A DNA stretch of 64,000 bases, from positions 62,001 to 126,000 of the forward strand of contig CAVXAF010000012.1 in NCBI GenBank assembly GCA_963759735.1. Reading direction: 5' to 3'. The position numbers were made by a program, and so were the translations under genes. Positions within the stretch are counted from its first letter, which is position 1, and every line of letters starts with the position of its first letter. The notes under the pieces were generated by a model. It was not told the origin of the DNA. It saw only the letters and a list, made by a program, of their open reading frames with translations, and did no database searches. This document shows, in pieces, positions 1-8,536 of the stretch. This DNA is from Hyphomicrobium_A sp963759735. Lineage in GTDB: Bacteria; Pseudomonadota; Alphaproteobacteria; Rhizobiales; Hyphomicrobiaceae.

Positions 1-502
1 AGAAGGCGATTAGCAGCACCGCGGTGACGGCAAAGATGAGGAACTGCTTCTCGGAGATGGTCACCGAGCCCGAGCCCATGGGGATGGTGATCACGTCGTT
101 GAGCATCGGGGGGACCGGCTTATTGCGCGGACCCTGGGCGACCTGCACGAAGTTCGACAGGAAGATCGACATGCCGATGGCGGAGATGAGTGGCGCCAGC
201 CGGAACGAGCCCGCCAACGGCCGATAGGCGATACGCTCGATGACCCAACTCCACAGCGCGGTGAGCGCCATGCCGAGTACCAGCACGATGAGCAGCGCCA
301 GACCGATGGCGGTGACGCCGAGTATTTGCGTGAGGATGAGGAACAGTATGAGGGCGATGAAGGCGGAGACCATGAACACGTCGCCGTGGGCGAAGTTCAC
401 CATGCCGATAATGCCGAACACCATCGTGTAGCCGATGGCGATGAGCCCGTAGATCGAGCCCAGCGTGAGGCCGTTGATCAGCTGTTGAACGAAGTATTCC
501 AT
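1..502 (-). CDS. livH: Branched-chain amino acid ABC transporter permease LivH (3' end off window)
   Basis: Inner-membrane permease subunit of a LIV-type ABC importer for branched-chain amino acids or related solutes. Reading down from the ATG at 502, the frame stays open to the window edge, so about 167 of the usual ~290-300 residues are visible. The N-terminus MEYFVQQLINGLTLGSIYGL and the following IAIGYTMVFGIIGMVNFAHG are the family signature, and several long hydrophobic segments (about residues 10-30, 45-80 and 105-120) fit membrane helices. The partner permease, ATPases and binding protein would lie to the left and are not seen. Substrate cannot be inferred from this part. Identity as LivH-family is secure; the specificity is not. 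Confidence 0.93.
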   Translation of the reverse strand, partial: MEYFVQQLINGLTLGSIYGLIAIGYTMVFGIIGMVNFAHGDVFMVSAFIALILFLILTQILGVTAIGLALLIVLVLGMALTALWSWVIERIAYRPLAGSFRLAPLISAIGMSIFLSNFVQVAQGPRNKPVPPMLNDVITIPMGSGSVTISEKQFLIFAVTAVLLIAF

Positions 503-534
503 GCGTCCCCCGGTTGCCGCGCCTCCCGCACACA

Positions 535-777
535 CTAGAGCAATAGATGCGATCCGTCGCAGAACGGTTCGTCGTCGGTCTGCTTGCAGCCACAGATGTT
601 GAAGGTGCCGGTGTGATCGACGACGAAGCGCAGCGGCTCAATGCCGGTGCCGGTGTGTGTGCCGTCGCAGAAGGGCTGCTTTTGCGAGCGCCCGCAACGA
701 CAATAAAAGTAAGGTTTCCCCTCAGTCAGCTCGACTTGGTAGGGCCCCGCCTGCGCGACAATCGCTTCCTCAGCCAT
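535..777 (-). CDS. CDGSH-type iron-sulfur protein
   Basis: Small (80 aa) soluble protein with two CDGSH zinc-finger-like iron-sulfur motifs: YCRCGRSQKQPFCDGTH near residues 26-42 and ICGCKQTDDEPFCDGSH near residues 62-78. Each provides three Cys and one His, the 3Cys:1His ligands of a 2Fe-2S cluster in the mitoNEET/MiNT family. Redox or iron-sulfur transfer roles are known for relatives; the role here is unknown. I chose ATG 777 over ATG 783 because AAGGA sits five bases upstream of 777 but directly abuts 783. The gene stands alone between livH and a divergently oriented porin. Confidence 0.9.
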   Translation of the reverse strand: MAEEAIVAQAGPYQVELTEGKPYFYCRCGRSQKQPFCDGTHTGTGIEPLRFVVDHTGTFNICGCKQTDDEPFCDGSHLLL

Positions 778-1138
778 GCGCATCCTTCATAAGCTCGCGG
801 CGCGGTTCACCCGCGCCCGTCCTGCACGTTTGTAGATGGCTAGCGGCTTCAGTGCAGCGCGACAAGTCCAGCGGCCGGCCGTCGCTGGGGGCTTGCGCCG
901 CGAATCAAGGCTCCGACGTGCCTTGACGGTCACACCGGCAGCGCTGGCAGCGCTTCCGGCTGTCGAATGTCTGCGAATAATTGGCAACAGCCAGACGCCC
1001 GGCGGCGGCGAGTCGCGGGGGGAGGCGCGAATCGTGCGAATTCTGCGTGCACGCAAGCTGGGCGCGGCGACGCTGCTCCAAGCATCGCTGCGGCGTGCCG
1101 TTTGCGCAATGGGCACCTGATGGCTGGGAGGGCATCGC
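778..1138. other. Intergenic region upstream of porin
   Basis: About 360 bases between two divergent genes. Only GC-rich sequence without a convincing ORF, hairpin or recognisable promoter was seen, apart from the strong ribosome binding site GGGAGGG (about 1126-1132) that serves the porin. Confidence 0.5.
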
Positions 1139-2536
1139 GTGGCAGGCAACCGCGGCATCGCCGGCCGGATGCAGCAGCGGGCCGCCTTGGTGTGCGCGCT
1201 GCTCACGGCGCTGGCGTGCACGCCGGTCGCGGCGCAATCGGTGGACCAGGACGGTGACCGCGTACCCGGCATCCCCGAGCCGTCGATCGCCGTCAACTTT
1301 CCGCGCGCGTTTGGCGATCCCGGCGGCATCCGCTCAGCGCTCGCCGGTCGCGGCGTCACCTATGCGGTCAACTACATCGGCGAGACGCTCGGCAATCCGA
1401 CCGGCGGGTTTGCGCAAGGCACGTTCTATGACGGGCGGCTCGAAGTGGCGCTCACCGTCGACATGGAGAAGGCGATCGGCTGGGACGGCCTGACGTTGTT
1501 CGCCAATGCCTACGACATTCACGGTCGCAGCATCACCGCCACCGACCTCGGCGCCTTGATGACGGTGAGTTTCATCGAGGCGCTGCCATCGACGCGCCTG
1601 TTCGAGCTGTGGCTGGATCAGAAGCTGCTCGATGACCGGTTGTCGTTCCGCTTCGGACAGCTGGCCGCCGACAGCGAGTTTCTGCTCAGCGACAGTGCCG
1701 GCGCCTTCCTCAACGCCACCTGGGGCTGGCCGGCGCTGGCCGGCGTCAACCTGCCGGACGGCGGTCCTGCGTATCCGCTCGCCGCGCCCGCCGCGCGGCT
1801 GGCCTTCAACCCGACCGATCAGCTCGGCCTGCTCATCGGCGTATTCAGCGGCGAGCCCGCAGACGATTGCGAAGACCTGCCGCAGGAATGCAATCCGCAC
1901 GGTCTCGACTTCAATTTCGGCCCGCCGCTGCTGATGGGTGAGCTGGCGATCCGCTATAATCAGGACGAGGGCCAACTCGCCGGAACGTTCAAGCTCGGAG
2001 CCTGGAAGCTGTACGGCGCCTTCGAGCAGCAGGCCACCGGCAATGCCGGCCTGCCGATCGGGCTGCAGCCCGTCCCCGGCGTTCTCGACGAGCATGATCG
2101 CGCGATCTACGTGATGCTCGACCAGATGATCTATCGCGTGCCCGGAGCCGGCGATCCCAAGGGGGTGACGGTGTTCGGCCGCCTGATCGGCGCGCCGTCT
2201 GAAGGCAATATGATCGATCACTATTGGAATGCCGGCATCACCTTCGAGGGCATGTGGTCGGTGCGCCCGCGCGACGTGCTCGGCATCGGCTACGGGTATA
2301 CCGGCGTTTCCTCGCAGGTCATCGACTACAACCGCGAGGAAGGATTTCCGGTGATCCCGAGCTACGAGGGCATGCTCGAGGTAAGCTACACGGCGCACAT
2401 CATGCAGGGCTTCGCGCTGCAGCCGGACTTCCAGTACTTCTGGAATCCGGGCGCGCACTCGGCCGCGCCCGACGACCCTTTTTCCGCTGTGCCCAACGCG
2501 GCCGTGTTCGGGCTGCGCTCGACGATCAACTATTGA
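1139..2536 (+). CDS. OprB-family carbohydrate-selective porin
   Basis: Outer-membrane beta-barrel predicted to admit sugars or other small solutes. The 465-aa length and the pattern of alternating aromatic and polar segments (for example LTLFANAYDIHG, SFRFGQLAADSEFLL, FALQPDFQYFWNPG and a final aromatic-ended strand GLRSTINY) match the OprB family. The N-terminus carries a signal peptide (MQQRAALVCALLTALA, cleavage near AAQS). GTG 1139 has a strong GGGAGGG ribosome binding site six bases upstream; ATG 1169 would start directly at the signal peptide and is the alternative. No sugar transporter genes flank it. Family call is firm, substrate unknown. Confidence 0.85.
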   Translation: MAGNRGIAGRMQQRAALVCALLTALACTPVAAQSVDQDGDRVPGIPEPSIAVNFPRAFGDPGGIRSALAGRGVTYAVNYIGETLGNPTGGFAQGTFYDGRLEVALTVDMEKAIGWDGLTLFANAYDIHGRSITATDLGALMTVSFIEALPSTRLFELWLDQKLLDDRLSFRFGQLAADSEFLLSDSAGAFLNATWGWPALAGVNLPDGGPAYPLAAPAARLAFNPTDQLGLLIGVFSGEPADDCEDLPQECNPHGLDFNFGPPLLMGELAIRYNQDEGQLAGTFKLGAWKLYGAFEQQATGNAGLPIGLQPVPGVLDEHDRAIYVMLDQMIYRVPGAGDPKGVTVFGRLIGAPSEGNMIDHYWNAGITFEGMWSVRPRDVLGIGYGYTGVSSQVIDYNREEGFPVIPSYEGMLEVSYTAHIMQGFALQPDFQYFWNPGAHSAAPDDPFSAVPNAAVFGLRSTINY

Positions 2537-2584
2537 AGTCGGGCGGCTGGTGGCAGCGGTTCAGGTGCGCTAGGCGTTGAGCCC

Positions 2585-3518
2585 ATGAACGACATGCGAC
2601 CCATCCTCCTCGCAGGGCCTACGGCGAGCGGCAAGTCCGGCTTGGCGCTGCGGCTGGCCGAGCATTTGGACGGCGTCGTCATCAACGCCGATTCCATGCA
2701 GGTCTATCGCGAGCTGCGCATTCTTACCGCGCGTCCGGGGCCAGAGGATGAGGCGCGCGCGCCGCATGCTCTGTACGGCTTCGTCTCCGGGGCCGAGACC
2801 TATTCGGCGGGACGCTATGCGCTCGACGTCGCACGTGCGATCGACGACGCGCAGCGGGCTGGACGGCGGCCGATCATCGTTGGCGGCACGGGCCTCTACC
2901 TGAAGGCGCTGGTCGAGGGATTGTCGCCGATCCCGGCCGTGCCCGCGGACGTACGGGCGCGCTGGCGCGCAGTGGCGAGCGACAAGGGTGCCGTGCACTT
3001 GCATGGCGAGCTTGCAGCGCGCGACAAGGACATGGCGCAGCGCCTAGCGCCCGGTGACACGCAACGCATCGTGCGAGCGCTGGAGGTGCTGGATGCCACC
3101 GGCGTGTCGCTGCTCGAATGGCAACGCATGCCGCGCGAGCCGGTGCTCGCCTTCGCGGAGACAGTGCCGCTCGTGGTGAGCAATCGACCGGGCGGAGCTC
3201 GGCCGGCGGATCGACGCGCGGTTCGAGGCGATGCTCGATGAGGGCGCGCTTGAAGAGGTGCTGCAACTCAGAGCCATGCACCTCGATCCGGCGCTGCCGA
3301 TCATGACCGCGCTGGGGGTGCGTCCGCTGCTGCGCCACGTTGCCGGCGAACTGACACGCGCCGCCGCCGTTGCCGCCGGGCAGGCCGAAACGCGGCAGTA
3401 CGCAAAACGGCAGCTGACCTGGATGCGGAGCAATATGATTGCGTGGAAGTCGATAGATGCGCAAGAAATGCAAAAGTCAGAGGCAGATTTCGTTTCTTTC
3501 GTTCGCGCCTCGCATTGA
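2585..3518 (+). CDS. miaA: tRNA dimethylallyltransferase MiaA, frameshifted near 3185
   Basis: Adds a dimethylallyl group to A37 of tRNAs that read UNN codons. The P-loop GPTASGKS (residues 10-17), INADSMQVY and IIVGGTGLYLKAL are diagnostic. The first frame runs to 3241 but loses homology after LVVSN. Homology resumes one base later (DRAELGRRIDARFEAMLDEG) and continues to 3518 with the C-terminal RQYAKRQLTWMR. Removing one base at about 3185 restores a ~310-aa protein of normal length. Both halves are intact, so an assembly error is more likely than a real pseudogene. It lies upstream of ilvB on the same strand, an order common in Rhizobiales. Confidence 0.88.
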
Positions 3519-3645
3519 TTCTCAACAGTGGACGCCTTAGGTTGCGCGCCTGATTTGCCGCCTGACGGGCACTTCGACCCAGCATCACGGTGCCAACGTG
3601 AGGGTCCACAGTCGCTTCCGTGGGGCACTTCGCTTGGAGCTGGCA

Positions 3646-5409
3646 ATGGCACGCACGATGACGGGCGCTGAAATGGTGCTCACGGCGCTCAACGACCACG
3701 GCGTCGAGCATATCTTCGGCTATCCCGGCGGCGCCGTGCTGCCGATCTATGACGAGCTGCATCAGCAGGCCAAGATCCAGCACGTGCTCGTGCGCCAGGA
3801 GGGCGGCGCGCTGCACGCCGCCGAGGGCTATGCGCGCTCGACAGGCAAGGTGGGCGTGGCGCTGGTCACCTCAGGCCCCGGCGCCACCAACGCGGTGACC
3901 GGCCTCACCGACGCGCTGATGGATTCGATCCCGCTCGTCTGCATCACCGGGCAGGTGCCGACGCATCTTATCGGCAACGATGCATTCCAGGAGTGCGATA
4001 CCGTCGGCATCACGCGCCCCTGCACGAAGCACAACTGGCTGGTGAAGAACGTCAACGATCTGGCGCGCATCCTCCATGAGGCGTTCTACATCGCCAAGGC
4101 GGGGCGCCCTGGGCCGGTGGTCGTCGACATCCCCAAGGACGTGCAGTTCGCGACCGGCAACTACGTCGGCCCCTCGAACATCGCCCATAAGACCTACAAG
4201 CCCCGCGTGAAGCCCGACCAGGACGCCGTGCGCGAAGCGGTGGAGCTGATCGCGCGCGCCAAGCGCCCGCTGTTCTACACCGGCGGTGGCGTTATCAATT
4301 CAGGGCCCAAGGCCAGCCAGATCCTGCGCGAGTTCGTCCGTCTCACGGGCTTCCCTATCACCTCGACGCTGATGGGCCTGGGCGCATATCCCGCTTCCGA
4401 CAAGCAGTGGCTCGGCATGCTCGGCATGCACGGCACCTATGAAGCCAACCTCGCCATGCACGACTGCGATGTGATGATCGCGGTCGGGGCCCGCTTCGAT
4501 GATCGCATCACCGGCCGCATCGATGCCTTCTCCCCCAACTCGCAGAAGATCCAGATCGACATCGATCCGTCCTCGATCAACAAGAACGTCAAGGTCGACA
4601 TCCCCATCGTCGGCGACGTCGCCTATGCGCTCGAGGACATGATGCGCATGTGGAAGGCGAAGGCGCCGCAGCTCGACAAGGCGGCGCACAAGGGCTGGTG
4701 GAAGCAGATCGATCAGTGGCGGGCCAAGAAGTCGCTCAGCTACAAGAAATCGCGCGACGTGATCATGCCGCAATACGCGGTCGAGCGGCTGTACGAGCTG
4801 ACCAAGGACCGGGACACCTACATCACCACCGAGGTCGGCCAGCACCAGATGTGGGCGGCGCAGTTCTATCACTTCGAGGAGCCCAACCGCTGGATGACCT
4901 CTGGCGGCCTCGGCACCATGGGCTATGGGCTACCCGCCGCCATCGGTGCGCAGATGGCCCATCCCAAGTCGCTGGTCATCGATATCGCCGGCGATGCTTC
5001 GATCCTGATGAACATCCAGGAGTGCTCCACCGCCGTGCAGTACGAGCTGCCGGTAAAGGTGTTCATACTCAACAACCAGTACATGGGCATGGTGCGCCAG
5101 TGGCAGCAGCTGCTGCACGGCAATCGCCTGTCGCACAGCTATACCGAGAGCCTGCCCGACTTCGTGAAGCTCGCCGAAGCCTACGGCTGGACGGGCATGC
5201 GCTGCGAAGATCCAGCCGAACTCGACGATGCCATCCGCGCCATGATCAACACCAAGGGGCCGGTAATCTTCGACTGCCGCGTAGCGGCGCTCGCCAACTG
5301 CTTCCCGATGATCCCGTCGGGGAAGGCGCACAACGAAATGCTGTTGGGTGAACTTTCCGATGACGAGGTCGGCAGTGCGATCAGTGCCGAAGGCAAGGTG
5401 CTCGTCTGA
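3646..5409 (+). CDS. ilvB: Acetolactate synthase large (catalytic) subunit
   Basis: ThDP-dependent enzyme that condenses pyruvate with pyruvate or 2-ketobutyrate in valine, leucine and isoleucine synthesis. Domains are in the usual order: N-terminal Pyr domain with the catalytic Glu in RQEGGALHAAEGYAR, central FAD-associated domain, and C-terminal ThDP/Mg site (GDASILMNIQE...NNQYMGMVRQWQ). I chose ATG 3646 (MARTMTGAEM), which has GGAG nearby; a GTG at 3598 would add 16 residues unlike the family. At 587 aa the length is normal. The stop overlaps the next start (TGATG at 5407-5411), so it is translationally coupled to the secreted protein and ilvN downstream. Confidence 0.96.
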   Translation: MARTMTGAEMVLTALNDHGVEHIFGYPGGAVLPIYDELHQQAKIQHVLVRQEGGALHAAEGYARSTGKVGVALVTSGPGATNAVTGLTDALMDSIPLVCITGQVPTHLIGNDAFQECDTVGITRPCTKHNWLVKNVNDLARILHEAFYIAKAGRPGPVVVDIPKDVQFATGNYVGPSNIAHKTYKPRVKPDQDAVREAVELIARAKRPLFYTGGGVINSGPKASQILREFVRLTGFPITSTLMGLGAYPASDKQWLGMLGMHGTYEANLAMHDCDVMIAVGARFDDRITGRIDAFSPNSQKIQIDIDPSSINKNVKVDIPIVGDVAYALEDMMRMWKAKAPQLDKAAHKGWWKQIDQWRAKKSLSYKKSRDVIMPQYAVERLYELTKDRDTYITTEVGQHQMWAAQFYHFEEPNRWMTSGGLGTMGYGLPAAIGAQMAHPKSLVIDIAGDASILMNIQECSTAVQYELPVKVFILNNQYMGMVRQWQQLLHGNRLSHSYTESLPDFVKLAEAYGWTGMRCEDPAELDDAIRAMINTKGPVIFDCRVAALANCFPMIPSGKAHNEMLLGELSDDEVGSAISAEGKVLV

Positions 5410-6047
5410 TGGCAGTGCCGAGACGTCAGAGCAGCATCGAACCGCCGGGACGCCGCCACGGAGCCGGCGCCCGAGTTCTGTTGGCGCTCGTCGCTGCCGG
5501 ACTGATCGCCATGAGTACCACCTCGCTGGTGGCGGCGCGCGATCCCGACTGGGATCAGGTGGCCAACATCAAGGAAGCAGCGACGCGGCTGGCGCAGATC
5601 CAACGCACGCAGGGCGCCTCCAAGGCGTTCACGTTCATCGACGCCTGCTACCGCACGCACAGCCTGTCGTCGGCCTATACCAAGGCCTTCGAAGCTTGCA
5701 TCGCGCAGGACTACATGGAGACGCAAATCCTGACGCTCATCTATTCGCGGATGAAGCCGGACGACCTCAAGCGGATGGGGGCGCCGTCGCCGGCCATGCT
5801 GGCGACCACCATGTCGCGCCGCGTCGGTGCGGCGTTCGGCCAGTATAAGATCCCGCCCGAGCGGATCGCCGAGTTCAAGCGCACGGTCGACGAGCACGGC
5901 TTCCCGCTGTTTTTCAAAACCCTGTTTCCCGACGCCAAGACGCCTCTACCGCAAATCAGTCCCCAACCCAGCCCGCAAGGTGGCGCGCCCGACCCGGCCA
6001 GCCCAGGTGACGCGAGCCCAGGCAACGCAAGCCCAGAAAAAAAATGA
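5409..6047 (+). CDS. Secreted/anchored hypothetical protein embedded in the ilv operon
   Basis: A 212-aa protein that I do not recognise as a named family. An N-terminal hydrophobic segment (about residues 22-40, LLALVAAGLIAMSTTSLVAA) should export or anchor it. The body is alpha-helical and contains two Cys (FIDACYR, FEACIAQDY) that could form a disulfide. The last ~40 residues are low-complexity, with an SPG(D/N)A repeat. Its ATG overlaps the ilvB stop (TGATG) and its stop overlaps the ilvN start (ATGA at 6044-6047). It is therefore locked between the two subunits of acetolactate synthase, which is odd for an exported protein. Function unknown. Confidence 0.8.
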   Translation: MAVPRRQSSIEPPGRRHGAGARVLLALVAAGLIAMSTTSLVAARDPDWDQVANIKEAATRLAQIQRTQGASKAFTFIDACYRTHSLSSAYTKAFEACIAQDYMETQILTLIYSRMKPDDLKRMGAPSPAMLATTMSRRVGAAFGQYKIPPERIAEFKRTVDEHGFPLFFKTLFPDAKTPLPQISPQPSPQGGAPDPASPGDASPGNASPEKK

Positions 6048-6601
6048 CAACCATCGCCAAGCCGCTTTCGAAAAGTCATTACGTCGGCCCCGGCGCGGCG
6101 CAGGCTGTCGTCTCGCGCACGCTCTCCGTAATCGTCGACAACGAGCCGGGCGTGCTGGCGCGCGTCATCGGCCTGTTCTCGGGGCGCGGCTACAACATCG
6201 ATAGCTTGACGGTGACGGAGACCGAGCACGAGAAGCACGTCTCCCGCATCACCATCGTCACGCGCGGCACCCCCGACGTCATTGAGCAGATCAAGCATCA
6301 GCTCGAGCGCCTGATCCCCGTGCACCGGGTGCGCGACCTTACCGTCGACGGTGTCGCCCTGGAGCGAGAGCTGGCCCTGATCAAGGTCGCCGGCAAAGGC
6401 GAAAAACGCATCGAGGCACTGCGCATCGCCGAGATTTTCCGGGCCAAAGTCGTGGATACCTCAACCGAGCACTTCGTCTTCGAGGTGACCGGCAAGCCCT
6501 CCAAGCTCGAGGAGTTCATCCAGATCATGACCGAGCTCGGACTGGTCGAAGTGTCGCGTACCGGCATCGCCGCCATTGGCCGCGGCGCCGCGAGCGTCTA
6601 A
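6044..6601 (+). CDS. ilvN: Acetolactate synthase small (regulatory) subunit
   Basis: Regulatory subunit that confers valine feedback sensitivity on the IlvB catalytic subunit. An N-terminal ACT domain begins at about residue 24 with RTLSVIVDNEPGVLARVIGL and FSGRGYNIDSLTV, the ligand-binding signature. A C-terminal ALS_ss domain follows (ELALIKVAGKGEKRIEALRI, VSRTGIAAIGRG). The 185 aa include a ~20-residue N-terminal extension relative to shorter homologues. The start overlaps the stop of the upstream secreted protein (ATGA), indicating coupling. ilvC follows after 127 bases. The symbol ilvH is an equally used name for this family. Confidence 0.95.
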   Translation: MTTIAKPLSKSHYVGPGAAQAVVSRTLSVIVDNEPGVLARVIGLFSGRGYNIDSLTVTETEHEKHVSRITIVTRGTPDVIEQIKHQLERLIPVHRVRDLTVDGVALERELALIKVAGKGEKRIEALRIAEIFRAKVVDTSTEHFVFEVTGKPSKLEEFIQIMTELGLVEVSRTGIAAIGRGAASV

Positions 6602-6728
6602 AGGAGCTGCCAGAATACTGCCTGCGGCCCGGTTTCGGGGCAGCCGGTCCCGCCTCGCAGCTGCTAGCCAGCTACTGTTCCACCATTCGCTACGACCAGA
6701 ACCACAGCCAGAAACCACCGAGGATGCC

Positions 6729-7748
6729 ATGCGCGTTTATTACGATCGTGATGCCGACACCAATCTCATCAAGAACAAGAAGGTGGCGATCGTCGGTTAC
6801 GGCTCGCAGGGCCGCGCGCACGCGCTGAACCTGAAGGACTCCGGCGCCAAGGAAATCCGCATCGCTCTCAAGCCGGGTTCGCCGACCGCCAAGAAGGTGG
6901 AAGCCGACGGGCTGCAGGTGCTGTCGGTGGCCGAGGCCGCCAAGTGGGCCGATCTCATGATGATGGCGACGCCCGACGAACTGCAGGCCGACATCTACAA
7001 GGCCGACATCGCCGACAATATCCGCGATGGTGCGGCCATCGCCTTCGCGCATGGCCTCAACGTTCATTTTGGCCTCATCGAGCCGAAGAAGACCGTTGAC
7101 GTCATCATGATCGCGCCGAAGGGCCCGGGCCACACGGTGCGCGGCGAGTATCAGAAGGGCGGCGGCGTGCCGTGCCTCATCGCCGTCCACCACGACGCCA
7201 CCGGCAACGCACACGACCTCGCGCTCTCCTATGCCTCGGGCGTCGGCGGCGGCCGTTCGGGCATCATCGAGACCAACTTCCGCGAGGAATGCGAGACGGA
7301 TCTCTTCGGCGAGCAGGCGGTGCTGTGCGGCGGCCTCGTCGAGCTGATCCGCGCCGGTTTCGAAACGCTGGTGGAAGCCGGCTACGCACCGGAGATGGCT
7401 TACTTCGAGTGCCTGCACGAGGTGAAGCTGATCGTCGACCTGATCTACCAGGGCGGCATCGCCAACATGAACTACTCGATCTCCAATACAGCCGAGTGGG
7501 GCGAGTACGTCACCGGTCCGCGCATCATCACGTCGGAGACCAAGGCCGAGATGAAGAGGGTGCTGCACGACATTCAGTCGGGCAAGTTCACCTCCGAGTG
7601 GATGCAGGAGTACAAGGGCGGCGCGGCGCGCTTCAAGGCGACACGGCGCCTAGCCGATGAGCATCCCATCGAGGAAATCGGCGCCAAGCTGCGCGACATG
7701 ATGCCGTGGATCAAGGCCGGCGCGCTGGTCGACAAGTCGCGCAACTGA
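6729..7748 (+). CDS. ilvC: Ketol-acid reductoisomerase (class I)
   Basis: NADPH-dependent isomeroreductase converting 2-acetolactate or 2-aceto-2-hydroxybutyrate to the dihydroxy acid. The 339-aa product starts MRVYYDRDADTNLIKNKK, the standard N-terminus, at ATG 6729, with GAGG five bases upstream. An in-frame extension back to 6576 overlaps ilvN and is not credible. The Rossmann motif GYGSQGRAHALNLKDSG, the KGPGH loop and C-terminal knotted-domain motifs (NFREECETDLFGEQ, SDTAE-like SISNTAEWGEY) are present. It is class I (short) because the length is ~340 and there is no domain duplication. The 127-base gap after ilvN may hold its own promoter, but none is obvious. Confidence 0.97.
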   Translation: MRVYYDRDADTNLIKNKKVAIVGYGSQGRAHALNLKDSGAKEIRIALKPGSPTAKKVEADGLQVLSVAEAAKWADLMMMATPDELQADIYKADIADNIRDGAAIAFAHGLNVHFGLIEPKKTVDVIMIAPKGPGHTVRGEYQKGGGVPCLIAVHHDATGNAHDLALSYASGVGGGRSGIIETNFREECETDLFGEQAVLCGGLVELIRAGFETLVEAGYAPEMAYFECLHEVKLIVDLIYQGGIANMNYSISNTAEWGEYVTGPRIITSETKAEMKRVLHDIQSGKFTSEWMQEYKGGAARFKATRRLADEHPIEEIGAKLRDMMPWIKAGALVDKSRN

Positions 7749-7788
7749 GGCCCCGCTGCAACTGCAACTCTCGCCGCAGCGGCGCATA

Positions 7789-7817
7789 CTGACGGCCCCG
7801 GCATACGGGGTCGTCAG
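7789..7817 (+). terminator. Possible terminator hairpin after ilvC
   Basis: An 11-bp inverted repeat (CTGACGGCCCC at 7789-7799 with GGGGTCGTCAG at 7807-7817, one G-U pair) sits 40 bases after the ilvC stop. There is no U-tract, so it is either a weak intrinsic terminator or an mRNA-stabilising stem. Confidence 0.4.
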
Positions 7818-7848
7818 CCCGCTCACGGGCCTTCAGGGAGTGTCTGTC

Positions 7849-8073
7849 ATGTCGCGCATTCTAATTTCATTGGCGATCGCCGCCTTGCTGGCGAGCGCAC
7901 CGCTGGCCTTCACGGCCGGCAACGCCGCCGCCGCAAACGCTACCAAGATCTGCAAGCACAAGACGGCCAGCGGCAAGATCAAGACTTGGCGCTGCGGCAA
8001 GGATCAGCCGTGCTGTTCGGCCGAGATGATCAACTACTACACGTGTGGGTCAAAGGCGCTCGGCTGCCTGTAG
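7849..8073 (+). CDS. Small secreted Cys-rich protein
   Basis: A 74-aa protein with a clear signal peptide (MSRILISLAIAALLASAPLAF, cleavage near AAA/NAA). The mature part is short and holds six Cys (KICKHK, WRCGK, QPCCSAE, YTCGS, LGCL), consistent with a disulfide-stabilised periplasmic or secreted peptide. ATG 7849 is preceded by AGGGAG eight bases upstream, better than the GTG at 7840. No family was recognised and the flanking genes give no clue. The signal peptide, Cys pattern and ribosome binding site make it likely to be real. Confidence 0.65.
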   Translation: MSRILISLAIAALLASAPLAFTAGNAAAANATKICKHKTASGKIKTWRCGKDQPCCSAEMINYYTCGSKALGCL

Positions 8074-8536
8074 GGGACGCAAGCCAGAACGCTCGCGCAG
8101 CGGCTTTGGGGAGGTAGCGTTTAGGCTACTGCCGCGCGAGCCTTCCAGGCGCCTCCGGTGCAAGGCGATGCCTTGCGATCAGAGCACGCAAAGAAACGGA
8201 CGGCGGAGAAGCGGGGACCTCCACCGTCCGCTCCAGCGGCATCACGTGTATGACGCCGCCGGATTCTGAATTCGGGCGCCCGCACGTGCGGTTACGGGCG
8301 CGCGTTCCACACGTGAGGCTGGGCTCACAAAGGTGAGCGCAATGGCTCAGCCGTCGCGTGATCGGCTGTACAAGGTGTTTGCAAAGTCCCCCTCGGCAAC
8401 CCTCTTGTCTTCGCAGATCAAATTCACTCCCTCATCGTGGAGCGAGCGTGTTTTGTTCAGGGCAAAACTAAGATTTCATGCAGCAAATGCTGAGTGAACG
8501 ACGGTCGTCGACTCCCCCAACGGACATTCCATCGCC
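8074..8536. other. Intergenic region without recognised gene
   Basis: About 460 bases between the Cys-rich protein and the Nudix gene. The only structure seen is an imperfect 10-bp inverted repeat (GGACGGCGGA at 8198-8207 with TCCACCGTCC at 8220-8229) without a U-tract. Short ORFs here lack ribosome binding sites and recognisable content. Confidence 0.4.

Noticed and set aside
3519..3645. Leader peptide or attenuator upstream of ilvB, by analogy with leuA
   Set aside because: No ORF with a run of Val, Leu or Ile codons and no strong hairpin was found.
8198..8229. Inverted repeat in the 8.1-8.5 kb gap as a terminator
   Set aside because: Stem has a mismatch, no T-tract, and lies 125 bases after the nearest stop.
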